Source: Eggerthellaceae bacterium UBA5808
Lineage (GTDB): Bacteria; Actinomycetota; Coriobacteriia; Coriobacteriales; Eggerthellaceae
Length of the DNA stretch: 7,047 bases
NCBI GenBank assembly: GCA_002417975.1
Contig: DIDE01000059.1
Location: 1 to 7,047, forward strand
Direction of reading: 5' to 3'
Part shown: one piece after another, positions 1-6,029 of the stretch
How positions within the stretch are numbered: position 1 is the stretch's first letter
How the letters are laid out: each line of letters opens with the position of its first letter
Translations under genes and position numbers: made by a program
The notes under the pieces: model-generated
Seen by the model: the letters and a program-made list of their open reading frames with translations, nothing else
The model's database searches: none
What the model was told of the DNA's origin: nothing

Positions 1-641
1 TGATCATGAGGAGAACGAATACGATCAACGATACGCGAAATAGAAAAACCAACGATGATGAGCGCGATTATCATTATGCCAACGACAATAATTGTACTTA
101 CCATCTGCCCAAACAGCGTCATGCCAATCCACGCTATACCAGCACCAATATATCCGCCCTGAGACTTTAGGTTTACTGGTGTAAACAACACATCACCGGC
201 ATTTGTTGGCGTAACGCCCGGTGAATACAGAGAAAGAAGAACAAGAAGCGCAAAAAACATGATGAACAAGCCAACCGCAATGCGCTTGGGAACACGATGA
301 TCATTGTTGCGAACAAACAGACTGACCGATATAAGAAGAAGAACAACAGGCAAGATATATGCACCCATACCAAGCCCAAGATGAAGAACCTGGCCAAGTG
401 CGGTTGAAACAAGCGCATTAGAAGGCATCACGCATACGACCAGCAAAGCAATCCCAATAACTGCACAAATCACGCCCCATATGTCAAGGCGTGATCGCTC
501 ATCAAGAAAATGCTCGCCATCATCAACAGAAGAAGCCCGACGTGAGTCGGCTTGCTTTTGGGCATGCTTTACCGAAGGCGATGCTGCCTTACGAGAAGCT
601 TTATTTCCTGAGCCTGATTTCGACCCTTTGGAACGACCCAC
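1..641 (-). CDS. ftsK: FtsK/SpoIIIE-type DNA translocase, N-terminal membrane domain (partial)
   Basis: This is the 5' part (213 complete codons) of a septal DNA translocase, which pumps chromosomal DNA through the closing division septum. The gene runs off the left edge, so the linker, RecA-like motor and gamma DNA-reading domain are not visible. Residues 1-50 are a hydrophilic basic/Ser-rich cytoplasmic tail. Hydrophobic segments then lie at about 54-73, 89-110, 121-139, 164-180 and 183-201, matching the FtsK 4TM domain. The fourth segment carries the family-style GGYIG...LFGQ signature (162-179). The start is GTG at 641, preceded six bases upstream by AAGGAG. An in-frame ATG at 662 would add seven residues but lacks a Shine-Dalgarno sequence. 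The stop of RNase J lies 56 bases upstream, so cotranscription is likely. FtsK/SpoIIIE downstream of dapA and RNase J is a conserved order in Gram-positive bacteria, which supports the call although the motor domain is missing. Confidence 0.88.
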   Translation of the reverse strand, partial: MGRSKGSKSGSGNKASRKAASPSVKHAQKQADSRRASSVDDGEHFLDERSRLDIWGVICAVIGIALLVVCVMPSNALVSTALGQVLHLGLGMGAYILPVVLLLISVSLFVRNNDHRVPKRIAVGLFIMFFALLVLLSLYSPGVTPTNAGDVLFTPVNLKSQGGYIGAGIAWIGMTLFGQMVSTIIVVGIMIIALIIVGFSISRIVDRIRSPHD

Positions 642-647
642 GTGAAA

Positions 648-653
648 CTCCTT
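648..653 (-). promoter_or_regulatory. Ribosome binding site deciding the GTG start of ftsK
   Basis: AAGGAG on the minus strand, six bases before the GTG at 641. It is the only good Shine-Dalgarno sequence near this start and favours GTG over the upstream in-frame ATG at 662. Confidence 0.75.
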
Positions 654-697
654 TTTATGCATATGACGTGCATGTATATCTACAATTGCAGTATACC

Positions 698-2581
698 TTA
701 TACCTCAATAAGATTAACAACAACCACAGGACGCTGCTTGATACGATCCCATAGAATAGACGAAGCGGCTTGTCGTGCATTTTTCTGAAGTTCTCTGAAC
801 TTACGATGATGCTCTAAATCACGCTTAAGCTGTGCAGCTACCTTATCGCTGGCATCCCCAATGAGATAGCCGTCGTCTCCACCAGTGATTCCCCTCATTT
901 GAACAGATACATCACCAACAAGACGGTGATCTTTCATATCAACAGCAGCCGCAACTGCAGCAAATCCCTGCTCACCGAGGATATTACGATCGTTGAGAAC
1001 ATCTTCGCTCGTATCTCCAACACTGAGACCATCAACAAACACAATACCGCTTTGCACTGTTTCGCCGCGACGAATACCACGCGATGAAAGCTCAAGTGAT
1101 TCGCCGTTTTCTAAGATGTATATATTGCGTGCAGGAACACCGGTCTCTTCAGCAAGACGTGCATGTGCACGAAGATGTGTTGCTTCGCCATGCACAGGCA
1201 TAAATGCATGAGGATGCACAATTGACAGCACCAGCTTAAGCTCTTCTGCACCTGCATGACCTGATACATGAACGCATGCACGATTCTTGTCATATACATC
1301 TGCTCCAACCTTTGCGAGCAGATTAATAACACGCGTAACAGCTTTTTCGTTGCCAGGAACAGGACTAGCTGAAATAATAACAGTGTCGCCCTTTTCGATA
1401 TCAATAGTACGATGCTCGCCATTTGCAATACGAGCAAGAGCACTCAAAGGCTCGCCTTGCGAACCTGTGCACATAACAACAACTTTTTCGGGCGGGATAC
1501 TCTTAAGGTCATACGCATCGATGATATCCTCATCACGCACATTAAGGTAACCCAAACGACGCGCAATATCAGTGTTTTGGACCATTGAACGTCCCGTAAC
1601 AACAACCTTACGACCAGACGCAACCGCAGCATCACAGATCTGCTGCATACGATGAATATGACTTGCAAAACTTGCAATGATAACGCGCCCTTTAGCTCCC
1701 GAGATGATAGAGCGCAAAGCCTTACCAACTTCAGCCTCTGAAGGAGTGAACTGACGCTTGGTCGCATTCGTCGAATCGGACATCATAAGATCGACGCCCT
1801 CTTTACCAAATCGTGCCAAAGCCCCAAAATCAGTTGTTACGCCATCGATAGGAGTCTGATCCAGCTTAAAGTCACCCGTATGCAAAACATTACCCGCAGG
1901 TGTATGGAAAAATATACCAACAGCACCAGGAATAGAATGATTTACCGCAAAAAATTCGCAGGACATGCAGCCAAGTTGAATCTTTTGACCAGGTTTAATC
2001 TCAATAAGTTTTGCATTTTTTACGCGATGCTCCTTAAGCTTGCCCTCAATGAGACCAAGTGTAAGTTTAGTAGCATAAATCGGAATCGTTCGATCCAAAT
2101 CCTTTAACAAATACGGAAGAGATCCCGTATGATCCTCATGACCATGCGTGATAACGATACCGCGTAATTTGTCTACATGCTCGAGCACATACGTATAATC
2201 AGGCAAAATCAAATCGATGCCCGGATGATCATCACCAGGGAACATAAGTCCTGCATCATCGAGGATCATATCGTCGCCACATTCGAATACGGTCATGTTC
2301 TTGCCGATAGCATCAAGACCACCGAGCGGTATTACACGCAACGTCGCCTTAGGATCCTTATCAGGTGAAGCAAAAATATTTGTCTGTGACTTCTTGCCCT
2401 TACCACCACGATGGTGGTTGTGATGTTTACCGTTCTTTTTTGACGGATTATGGTCGATCGAAGGATCTTCTTTACTTAATTTTGGACGTTTACGCTCAAG
2501 ATCTACATGCTTGTATGAGCGCGTTGAAGTCCTCTGCGCTTTGTCGTCCGCTTGAACGGACTCATTATTCTTTTCAGTCAT
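698..2581 (-). CDS. rnj: Ribonuclease J with a long basic N-terminal extension
   Basis: RNase J is a cytoplasmic metallo-beta-lactamase/beta-CASP nuclease with 5'-3' exonuclease and endonuclease activity in mRNA decay and rRNA maturation. The 627 residues show the core starting near 80 (LRVIPLGGLDAIGKNMTVFE), the zinc motif HGHEDH at 146-151, NHSIPG with His215, and TGDFK with Asp237. The beta-CASP motifs are SDSTNA (Asp269), FASHIHRMQQ (His308) and HVSGHA (438-443), followed by PVHGE (His464). A C-terminal domain of about 115 residues ends in PVVVVNLIEV, typical of RNase J. All catalytic ligands are present. Family members are usually about 555 residues; the excess is an N-terminal tail of about 78 residues, rich in Lys, Arg and His, with a His/Gly/Lys cluster at 51-64. 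AAGGAAG precedes the ATG. The dapA stop lies 16 bases upstream, so translation of the two genes is closely linked. This is the only RNase J in the window; whether the genome has a second is unknown. Confidence 0.96.
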   Translation of the reverse strand: MTEKNNESVQADDKAQRTSTRSYKHVDLERKRPKLSKEDPSIDHNPSKKNGKHHNHHRGGKGKKSQTNIFASPDKDPKATLRVIPLGGLDAIGKNMTVFECGDDMILDDAGLMFPGDDHPGIDLILPDYTYVLEHVDKLRGIVITHGHEDHTGSLPYLLKDLDRTIPIYATKLTLGLIEGKLKEHRVKNAKLIEIKPGQKIQLGCMSCEFFAVNHSIPGAVGIFFHTPAGNVLHTGDFKLDQTPIDGVTTDFGALARFGKEGVDLMMSDSTNATKRQFTPSEAEVGKALRSIISGAKGRVIIASFASHIHRMQQICDAAVASGRKVVVTGRSMVQNTDIARRLGYLNVRDEDIIDAYDLKSIPPEKVVVMCTGSQGEPLSALARIANGEHRTIDIEKGDTVIISASPVPGNEKAVTRVINLLAKVGADVYDKNRACVHVSGHAGAEELKLVLSIVHPHAFMPVHGEATHLRAHARLAEETGVPARNIYILENGESLELSSRGIRRGETVQSGIVFVDGLSVGDTSEDVLNDRNILGEQGFAAVAAAVDMKDHRLVGDVSVQMRGITGGDDGYLIGDASDKVAAQLKRDLEHHRKFRELQKNARQAASSILWDRIKQRPVVVVNLIEV

Positions 2582-2597
2582 ACGCTTCCTTTACGCG

Positions 2598-3497
2598 TTA
2601 GACAATCCCGACCTGACGCATGACACGTTCAAGATCAGCTGATTGTTTAGGCGTTGCTTCGATGAGAGGCAGGCGCAAACCACCAACAGAAAATCCTGCA
2701 ATGGCAAGTGCTTTCTTTATCAAAATTGGATTTGCGGTGATAAAGAGCTGCTTCATTAACGGTAGCAACGCTTCGTGTCGTTCGCGAGCGGCATCAAAAT
2801 TGCCACATGCACAAAGAGACACTAATTCTTTCATCTGGGCAGGTGCCACATTACCGGTCGTTGTGATGACGCCGGCACCCCCCAGCCTCATTACATCGTA
2901 CGTCATCGCGTCGTCGCCAGAGTAGACGCAAAATCCCTCAGGTGCACCGTCAATGATCCACTTAATTTGAGCGAGATCACCCGATGCTTCCTTTACGGCA
3001 ACAATATTTTTACAGTCATGCGCTAAACGAAGCGTGGTTTCCGGAAGAAGATTTACTCCACATCGGCCAGGAATATTATATAGAATCACTGGAAGGTCAA
3101 CCGCATTAGCAATCGTCATAAAGTGCTGATAGAGACCTTCTTGCGGAGGCTTATTGTAATAAGGATCAACAGCCATAACAGCATCGACACCTGTATGCGA
3201 AACTTCCTTAGCAAATGCAACACTTTCGGCAGTATTGTTCGAGCCTACATTTGCAATAACCTGCGCCTTTGGATGAACAGCTTTGGAGATTGAGGTAAAA
3301 AGCTCGATCTTTTTATCATGCTCAATTGTTGGTCCCTCGCCTGTCGTAGCGCAGACAACCAAAGAGTCCGCACCGTGTTCAACAAGATTACAAGCCAGTG
3401 CAACCGCACGATCAACATCGACTTCCATACCGTCGTCGAAGGGTGTAACCATAGCTGGTATCATTCGACCAAAACGGGGCGACGAACCTTCTGACAT
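2598..3497 (-). CDS. dapA: 4-hydroxy-tetrahydrodipicolinate synthase (dihydrodipicolinate synthase)
   Basis: DapA condenses pyruvate with aspartate semialdehyde to 4-hydroxy-tetrahydrodipicolinate, the first committed step to diaminopimelate and lysine, in the cytoplasm. The 299-residue product is a full-length class I aldolase (TIM barrel). Visible residues are the pyruvate-binding ATTGEGPT (50-57, Thr51/Thr52), DPYYNKP (111-117, Tyr114), YNIPGR (140-145, Tyr140 and Arg145), the Schiff-base lysine Lys169 in VAVKEASGD, and SGDDAMT (193-199). These align with the E. coli catalytic set Thr44, Tyr107, Tyr133, Arg138 and Lys161. The longest open frame begins at 3521, but that ATG has no ribosome binding site. 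ATG 3497 has GGGAG six bases upstream and gives the usual family length. dapB ends 112 bases upstream and RNase J begins 16 bases downstream. The neighbouring dapB makes a true DapA far more likely than an N-acetylneuraminate lyase or another family relative. Confidence 0.95.
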   Translation of the reverse strand: MSEGSSPRFGRMIPAMVTPFDDGMEVDVDRAVALACNLVEHGADSLVVCATTGEGPTIEHDKKIELFTSISKAVHPKAQVIANVGSNNTAESVAFAKEVSHTGVDAVMAVDPYYNKPPQEGLYQHFMTIANAVDLPVILYNIPGRCGVNLLPETTLRLAHDCKNIVAVKEASGDLAQIKWIIDGAPEGFCVYSGDDAMTYDVMRLGGAGVITTTGNVAPAQMKELVSLCACGNFDAARERHEALLPLMKQLFITANPILIKKALAIAGFSVGGLRLPLIEATPKQSADLERVMRQVGIV

Positions 3498-3503
3498 GTA
3501 TTT

Positions 3504-3508
3504 CTCCC
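3504..3508 (-). promoter_or_regulatory. Ribosome binding site deciding the dapA start
   Basis: GGGAG on the minus strand, six bases before ATG 3497. The longer reading from ATG 3521 has no comparable site, so the shorter dapA product is preferred. Confidence 0.7.
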
Positions 3509-3589
3509 AACGTATCCACATTCATTCACATAACTGCGTAGAGAACACCATCGATCGGTTCATGGCATTCTCATCCACCTGTATTACGT

Positions 3590-3598
3590 ATTATCGCA
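3590..3598 (-). promoter_or_regulatory. Candidate extended -10 element ahead of dapA
   Basis: TGC followed by GATAAT on the minus strand, just after the dapB stop, resembles an extended -10 box (5 of 6 in the hexamer). The bases 17 upstream (ATGGAG) are a poor -35. It could give dapA and the downstream genes extra transcription across the 112-base gap. This is a weak call from pattern only. Confidence 0.2.
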
Positions 3599-3609
3599 CA
3601 GATGCGTTA

Positions 3610-4374
3610 TTACTCCATGAAGTTCTCCAAACCTACAATCAGGCCATGCTGAGATCCAACGCTACGAATACCAAGAAGTACACCAGGCATATAGCTTTCA
3701 CGATCCCATGAATCATGTGTAATCGTTAACGTCTGGCCCATCGAACCAAAGATGACCTGTTGTGTTGCTACAAATCCCATCGAACGAACGGAATGGACAG
3801 GCACACCTGCAACAAGTGCACCACGAGCTCCCTCTGCTCCTTCAATTTCTGTTTCTTTGCCAGGAGCTTTACTATCGCGACCACGCGCATCCTGAATAAT
3901 GTGAGCAGTGCGAACAGCTGTTCCGCTTGGCGCATCGCGTTTGTTGGCATGATGGCATTCAATGATTTCTGCTTCGGGAAAATATGGTGCAGCAGCCTTT
4001 GCAAATTGCATCATAAGAACGGCGCCTGTCGTAAAGTTAGGAGCGTAAAAGAGACACGCATCACCCGTAGCACATGATGACAACGACTCAAGTGTTTCTT
4101 GAGCAAGGCCCGTTGTTCCTACAACGCAATCAACACCAGCAGACAGCGCACATTTTACATTTGAGGCAACAACATCAGGACGCGTGAAATCGACAAGGAC
4201 ATCAAATGACGTAGCTTTGAGAGCCTGATCAATTGATTGATAAACACTATACGATTCAGTTGTAAAATTGGGATCCACACCACAGACGAGTTGCATATCA
4301 TCACTTGCATTAACAGCATCAATTACCGCAGATCCCATCCGTCCGCCGCACCCGCATACTGCAACCTGTATCAT
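3610..4374 (-). CDS. dapB: 4-hydroxy-tetrahydrodipicolinate reductase
   Basis: DapB reduces the DapA product to tetrahydrodipicolinate with NAD(P)H, the second step of the diaminopimelate/lysine branch. The 254-residue protein has the N-terminal Rossmann motif VAVCGCGGRMG (4-14), GTTG (86-89) for cofactor binding, YAPNFTTGAVLMMQFAK (110-126), and the substrate/catalytic motif HHANKRDAPSGTA (141-153), whose His141 and Lys145 correspond to E. coli His159 and Lys163. The motif HSVRSMGFVATQQVIFG (194-210) is also typical. The longest open frame starts at 4455 and would add 27 residues ahead of the Rossmann strand. ATG 4374 has a strong GGAGG five bases upstream and puts the first beta strand at the N-terminus, as in the family, so I chose it. 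The gene ends with tandem TAA codons. It lies 87 bases after the M16 peptidase gene and 112 before dapA, in the same direction. Confidence 0.96.
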   Translation of the reverse strand: MIQVAVCGCGGRMGSAVIDAVNASDDMQLVCGVDPNFTTESYSVYQSIDQALKATSFDVLVDFTRPDVVASNVKCALSAGVDCVVGTTGLAQETLESLSSCATGDACLFYAPNFTTGAVLMMQFAKAAAPYFPEAEIIECHHANKRDAPSGTAVRTAHIIQDARGRDSKAPGKETEIEGAEGARGALVAGVPVHSVRSMGFVATQQVIFGSMGQTLTITHDSWDRESYMPGVLLGIRSVGSQHGLIVGLENFME

Positions 4375-4379
4375 CGTTT

Positions 4380-4384
4380 CCTCC
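4380..4384 (-). promoter_or_regulatory. Strong ribosome binding site deciding the dapB start
   Basis: GGAGG (extended GGAGGA) on the minus strand, five bases before ATG 4374. It is among the best Shine-Dalgarno sequences in the window and argues against the upstream in-frame ATGs at 4455 and 4434. Confidence 0.82.
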
Positions 4385-4426
4385 GTATCATATAAGTACT
4401 TTTTATCCTTTGATACATCAATACGA

Positions 4427-4441
4427 CCCCTCATTGAGGAG
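4427..4441 (-). other. Short intercistronic hairpin between the M16 peptidase gene and dapB
   Basis: In the minus-strand transcript CTCCTC and GAGGGG can form a six-pair stem (one G-U) around an AAU loop, 20 bases after the M16 stop. No U-run follows, so it is not a standard terminator. It may be chance, an RNA-stabilising stem, or part of a local structure near the dapB ribosome binding site. Confidence 0.3.
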
Positions 4442-4461
4442 ACAACACTAAACACATCTAA

Positions 4462-5724
4462 CTACTTCGCGGCCGAGACTGCCTCTTTAACGCGATCAAC
4501 TTCATAAGGACTTATAACCGCAATAGTAGGCTCTTGTTCAAGAAATGCTTGAGCAACATTCTGAATGTCCTTAGGAGAAAGTGAGCGATAGCGTTCCACA
4601 ATGTCATCAACAGAAAGTTGTTCTGATCCGATAGTTTCACGACGACCAAGACGAATCATACGAGTATTGGTAGATTCTTGGCCGAGTAGCAATTGGCCAC
4701 AGAGCGATTCTTTGATTCGATTCAACTCATCAATAGATGGCGCATGATCAGAAATTTTAGTTAACTCGCTTCGTATAATCCCAACAACTTCTTTGATATT
4801 CTCTGGTCGCGTTCCTGCATATACACCAAAGAATCCCGTTCCTTGAAATGCAGCAATCATACTGTAAATGGCATACACCAATCCGCGCTTTTCACGAACT
4901 TCTTGGAACAAACGTGAACTCATCGATCCACCGAGAATTGCGTTAAGCGCATTACCCGCATAACGGCGCTCATCATCGAAGGGCATCCAAGGAACACCAT
5001 AAAGGACATGAGCTTGTTCAGTATCATGTTTTTCCGCAGCAAAATCGCTCCTATGTTCTTCGGAAAATGACGAACGTTGTGCTTTTGTCCCCTGAGGCAT
5101 TTCAGATAGATACGTACGTGAAAGTTCAACAAGCTGCTCATGATCAACATTTCCTGCAGCAGCGACAACAAGATTGCCTGAATAGTAATGCTGATTATGG
5201 AATTCAATACAGTTTTCGTGGTGATACCCTGATACAAGTTCCTTAGTGCCAAGCACAGGACGGCCAAGAGGATGAGTCGGCATAAGAGCAGACGCGTATA
5301 GATCGTAAATATAATCATCAGGAGTATCTGAAGTCCGTGCTATTTCTTCTAAAACAACCTTGCGTTCAGGCGTAATAGTTTCATCACTAAATTGAGAATT
5401 AACAACCATATCAGCAAGTACGGGAAATGCCTGTGGAAGTTTTTCGTCAACAAGACGTGTGTAATAACAGGTATATTCACGTGAAGTGAACGCATTAAGC
5501 TCAGCCCCGAGTGCATCAAAATGCTGCGAGATTTCAAATGCATTGCGCGTAGGCGTACCCTTAAACATCATATGTTCCATAAAGTGCGTAAGTCCAGCTT
5601 GATCAGTTCGCTCATCGCGACTTCCAACATTGAACCATAAGCCTAAAGCAACACTACGTACATCGGGCATAGAATCCGAGATAACGGTAACACCATTATC
5701 TAATATCGTTTTCTGATACGGCAT
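4462..5724 (-). CDS. M16B family zinc peptidase (processing-peptidase-like)
   Basis: This is a pitrilysin-superfamily metallopeptidase of the short M16B type, like mitochondrial processing peptidase beta, mycobacterial PepR and Bacillus MlpA. The 420 residues begin with YQKTILDNGVTVI. The inverted zinc motif HFMEH lies at 47-51 (His47, His51, catalytic Glu50), and Glu127 in VVLEEI is the likely third zinc ligand. The second half has the inactive-domain signature SMSSRLFQEVREKRGLVYAIYS (267-288), including the Arg/Tyr substrate-binding region. Length is normal for the subfamily and all active residues are present, so it should be active, probably as a cytoplasmic homodimer; no signal peptide is seen. 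The start ATG has GGGGAG 11 bases upstream, slightly far. It appears to be the first gene of the leftward unit. In many bacteria the same gene follows pnp; here pnp is absent and a divergent radical SAM gene lies upstream. The physiological substrate is not predictable. Confidence 0.93.
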   Translation of the reverse strand: MPYQKTILDNGVTVISDSMPDVRSVALGLWFNVGSRDERTDQAGLTHFMEHMMFKGTPTRNAFEISQHFDALGAELNAFTSREYTCYYTRLVDEKLPQAFPVLADMVVNSQFSDETITPERKVVLEEIARTSDTPDDYIYDLYASALMPTHPLGRPVLGTKELVSGYHHENCIEFHNQHYYSGNLVVAAAGNVDHEQLVELSRTYLSEMPQGTKAQRSSFSEEHRSDFAAEKHDTEQAHVLYGVPWMPFDDERRYAGNALNAILGGSMSSRLFQEVREKRGLVYAIYSMIAAFQGTGFFGVYAGTRPENIKEVVGIIRSELTKISDHAPSIDELNRIKESLCGQLLLGQESTNTRMIRLGRRETIGSEQLSVDDIVERYRSLSPKDIQNVAQAFLEQEPTIAVISPYEVDRVKEAVSAAK

Positions 5725-5746
5725 GTTCTACCAAGCTCCCCTCATA

Positions 5747-5760
5747 AGTAAACACTTACT
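5747..5760. repeat. Small imperfect palindrome near the M16 start signals
   Basis: AGTAA and TTACT face each other across four bases, overlapping the candidate -10 of the leftward unit (5758-5763) and lying just upstream of its ribosome binding site. It has operator-like placement, but arms of five AT-rich bases may be chance. Confidence 0.25.
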
Positions 5761-5786
5761 ATATACCTAAAAATATTTGACGTTCA
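5758..5786 (-). promoter_or_regulatory. Candidate promoter of the M16-dapB-dapA-rnj-ftsK unit
   Basis: On the minus strand TATAGT (5763-5758, 5 of 6 to consensus) lies 17 bases after TGAACG (5786-5781, only 3 of 6). The spacer is AT-rich. Transcription would start near 5751 and leave a short leader containing the GGGGAG ribosome binding site at 5736-5741. The placement is sensible but the -35 is weak. Confidence 0.35.
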
Positions 5787-5801
5787 TGATTAACAAGCAT
5801 C

Positions 5802-5816
5802 GTACAAAATTTGTAC
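5802..5816. promoter_or_regulatory. Perfect 15-base palindrome, probable regulator binding site
   Basis: GTACAAA-A-TTTGTAC is an exact inverted repeat of seven-base arms around one central base. It sits between the two divergent genes, upstream of the candidate leftward promoter. Length and symmetry fit an operator for a dimeric repressor or activator, such as one of the TetR or GntR type. No regulator gene is in the window and I do not recognise the motif as that of a named protein. Confidence 0.5.
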
Positions 5817-5877
5817 TACGTACCTATAGACAAGATGCAGATGTCAGATGATAGCAAATAGCTAGCGCATACATGAC

Positions 5878-5893
5878 AGCAGATCCGTCTGCT
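5878..5893. repeat. Perfect 6-bp inverted repeat with four-base loop
   Basis: AGCAGA and TCTGCT flank TCCG, giving an exact six-pair stem in either strand. No T-run follows on either side, so it is not a standard intrinsic terminator. It lies 14 bases before the extended -10 candidate at 5907-5915, so it could be an operator or part of a leader structure. Confidence 0.4.
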
Positions 5894-5906
5894 ACCCAGC
5901 ACAACT

Positions 5907-5915
5907 TGATATGAT
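5907..5915 (+). promoter_or_regulatory. Candidate extended -10 element for the radical SAM gene
   Basis: TGA followed by TATGAT (5 of 6) matches the TGn-extended -10 pattern on the plus strand. The region 17 bases upstream has no good -35 (GTCTGC). Use of this element would give a leader of about 105 bases before ATG 6030. Confidence 0.3.
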
Positions 5916-5988
5916 ACACGCTTTTGAACAGGTTTTACATTCCTTACACTTCAAACGATCTGCTTATGTATGAATCTATTGCAACGCA

Positions 5989-5994
5989 TATACT
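5989..5994 (+). promoter_or_regulatory. Alternative -10 hexamer close to the radical SAM start
   Basis: TATACT (5 of 6 to consensus) would start transcription near 6001 and leave a short leader with the GGAG at 6020-6023. The expected -35 position (ATGTAT) is poor. It is an alternative to the element at 5907-5915; I cannot choose between them. Confidence 0.22.
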
Positions 5995-6019
5995 GTCCAT
6001 ATATGAGCAAAATAGAAAT

Positions 6020-6023
6020 GGAG
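6020..6023 (+). promoter_or_regulatory. Ribosome binding site deciding the radical SAM start
   Basis: GGAG six bases before ATG 6030. The in-frame ATGs at 6003, 6018 and 6024 lack such a site, so the reading MGLSDSAKRL is preferred. Confidence 0.6.
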
Positions 6024-6029
6024 ATGGGT

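Larger units (their letters stand above)
5725..6029. other. Divergent intergenic region, 305 bases, no gene seen
   Basis: This stretch separates the leftward peptidase-dap-rnj-ftsK unit from the rightward radical SAM gene and must hold the start signals for both. It contains AT-rich tracts, a perfect 15-base palindrome (5802-5816), a perfect 6-bp stem (5878-5893), three AGATG pentamers (5833-5850) and -10-like hexamers on both strands. I see no tRNA, no T-box or lysine riboswitch, and no convincing small open frame. The frame of the radical SAM gene stays open upstream to at least 5943, but without a ribosome binding site or family-like residues. Confidence 0.7.

Noticed and set aside
642..697. 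Terminator or independent promoter between RNase J and ftsK
   Set aside because: No stem with a U-run is present. TATAAG and TATACT hexamers occur near the RNase J stop, but their -35 partners are poor or wrongly spaced.
491..754. Plus-strand open frame over the ftsK start
   Set aside because: It overlaps the ftsK 5' end and the RNase J 3' end on the opposite strand, and has no ribosome binding site or recognisable domain.
1111..1767. Alternative-frame minus-strand open frames inside RNase J (1111-1443, 1444-1767)
   Set aside because: The RNase J frame is intact with all catalytic motifs; these are hydrophobic shadow frames within it.
3522..3563. 13-residue minus-strand open frame ahead of dapA as a possible attenuation leader peptide
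   Set aside because: It contains no lysine codons, no terminator/antiterminator pair follows, and no good ribosome binding site precedes it.
4427..4441. Intrinsic terminator after the M16 peptidase gene
   Set aside because: The stem is only six pairs including a G-U and is not followed by a U-run.
5725..6029. Lysine riboswitch or T-box upstream of the dap unit
   Set aside because: I could not find the conserved helices of the lysine aptamer or a T-box sequence, and no terminator stem with a U-run stands before the M16 start.
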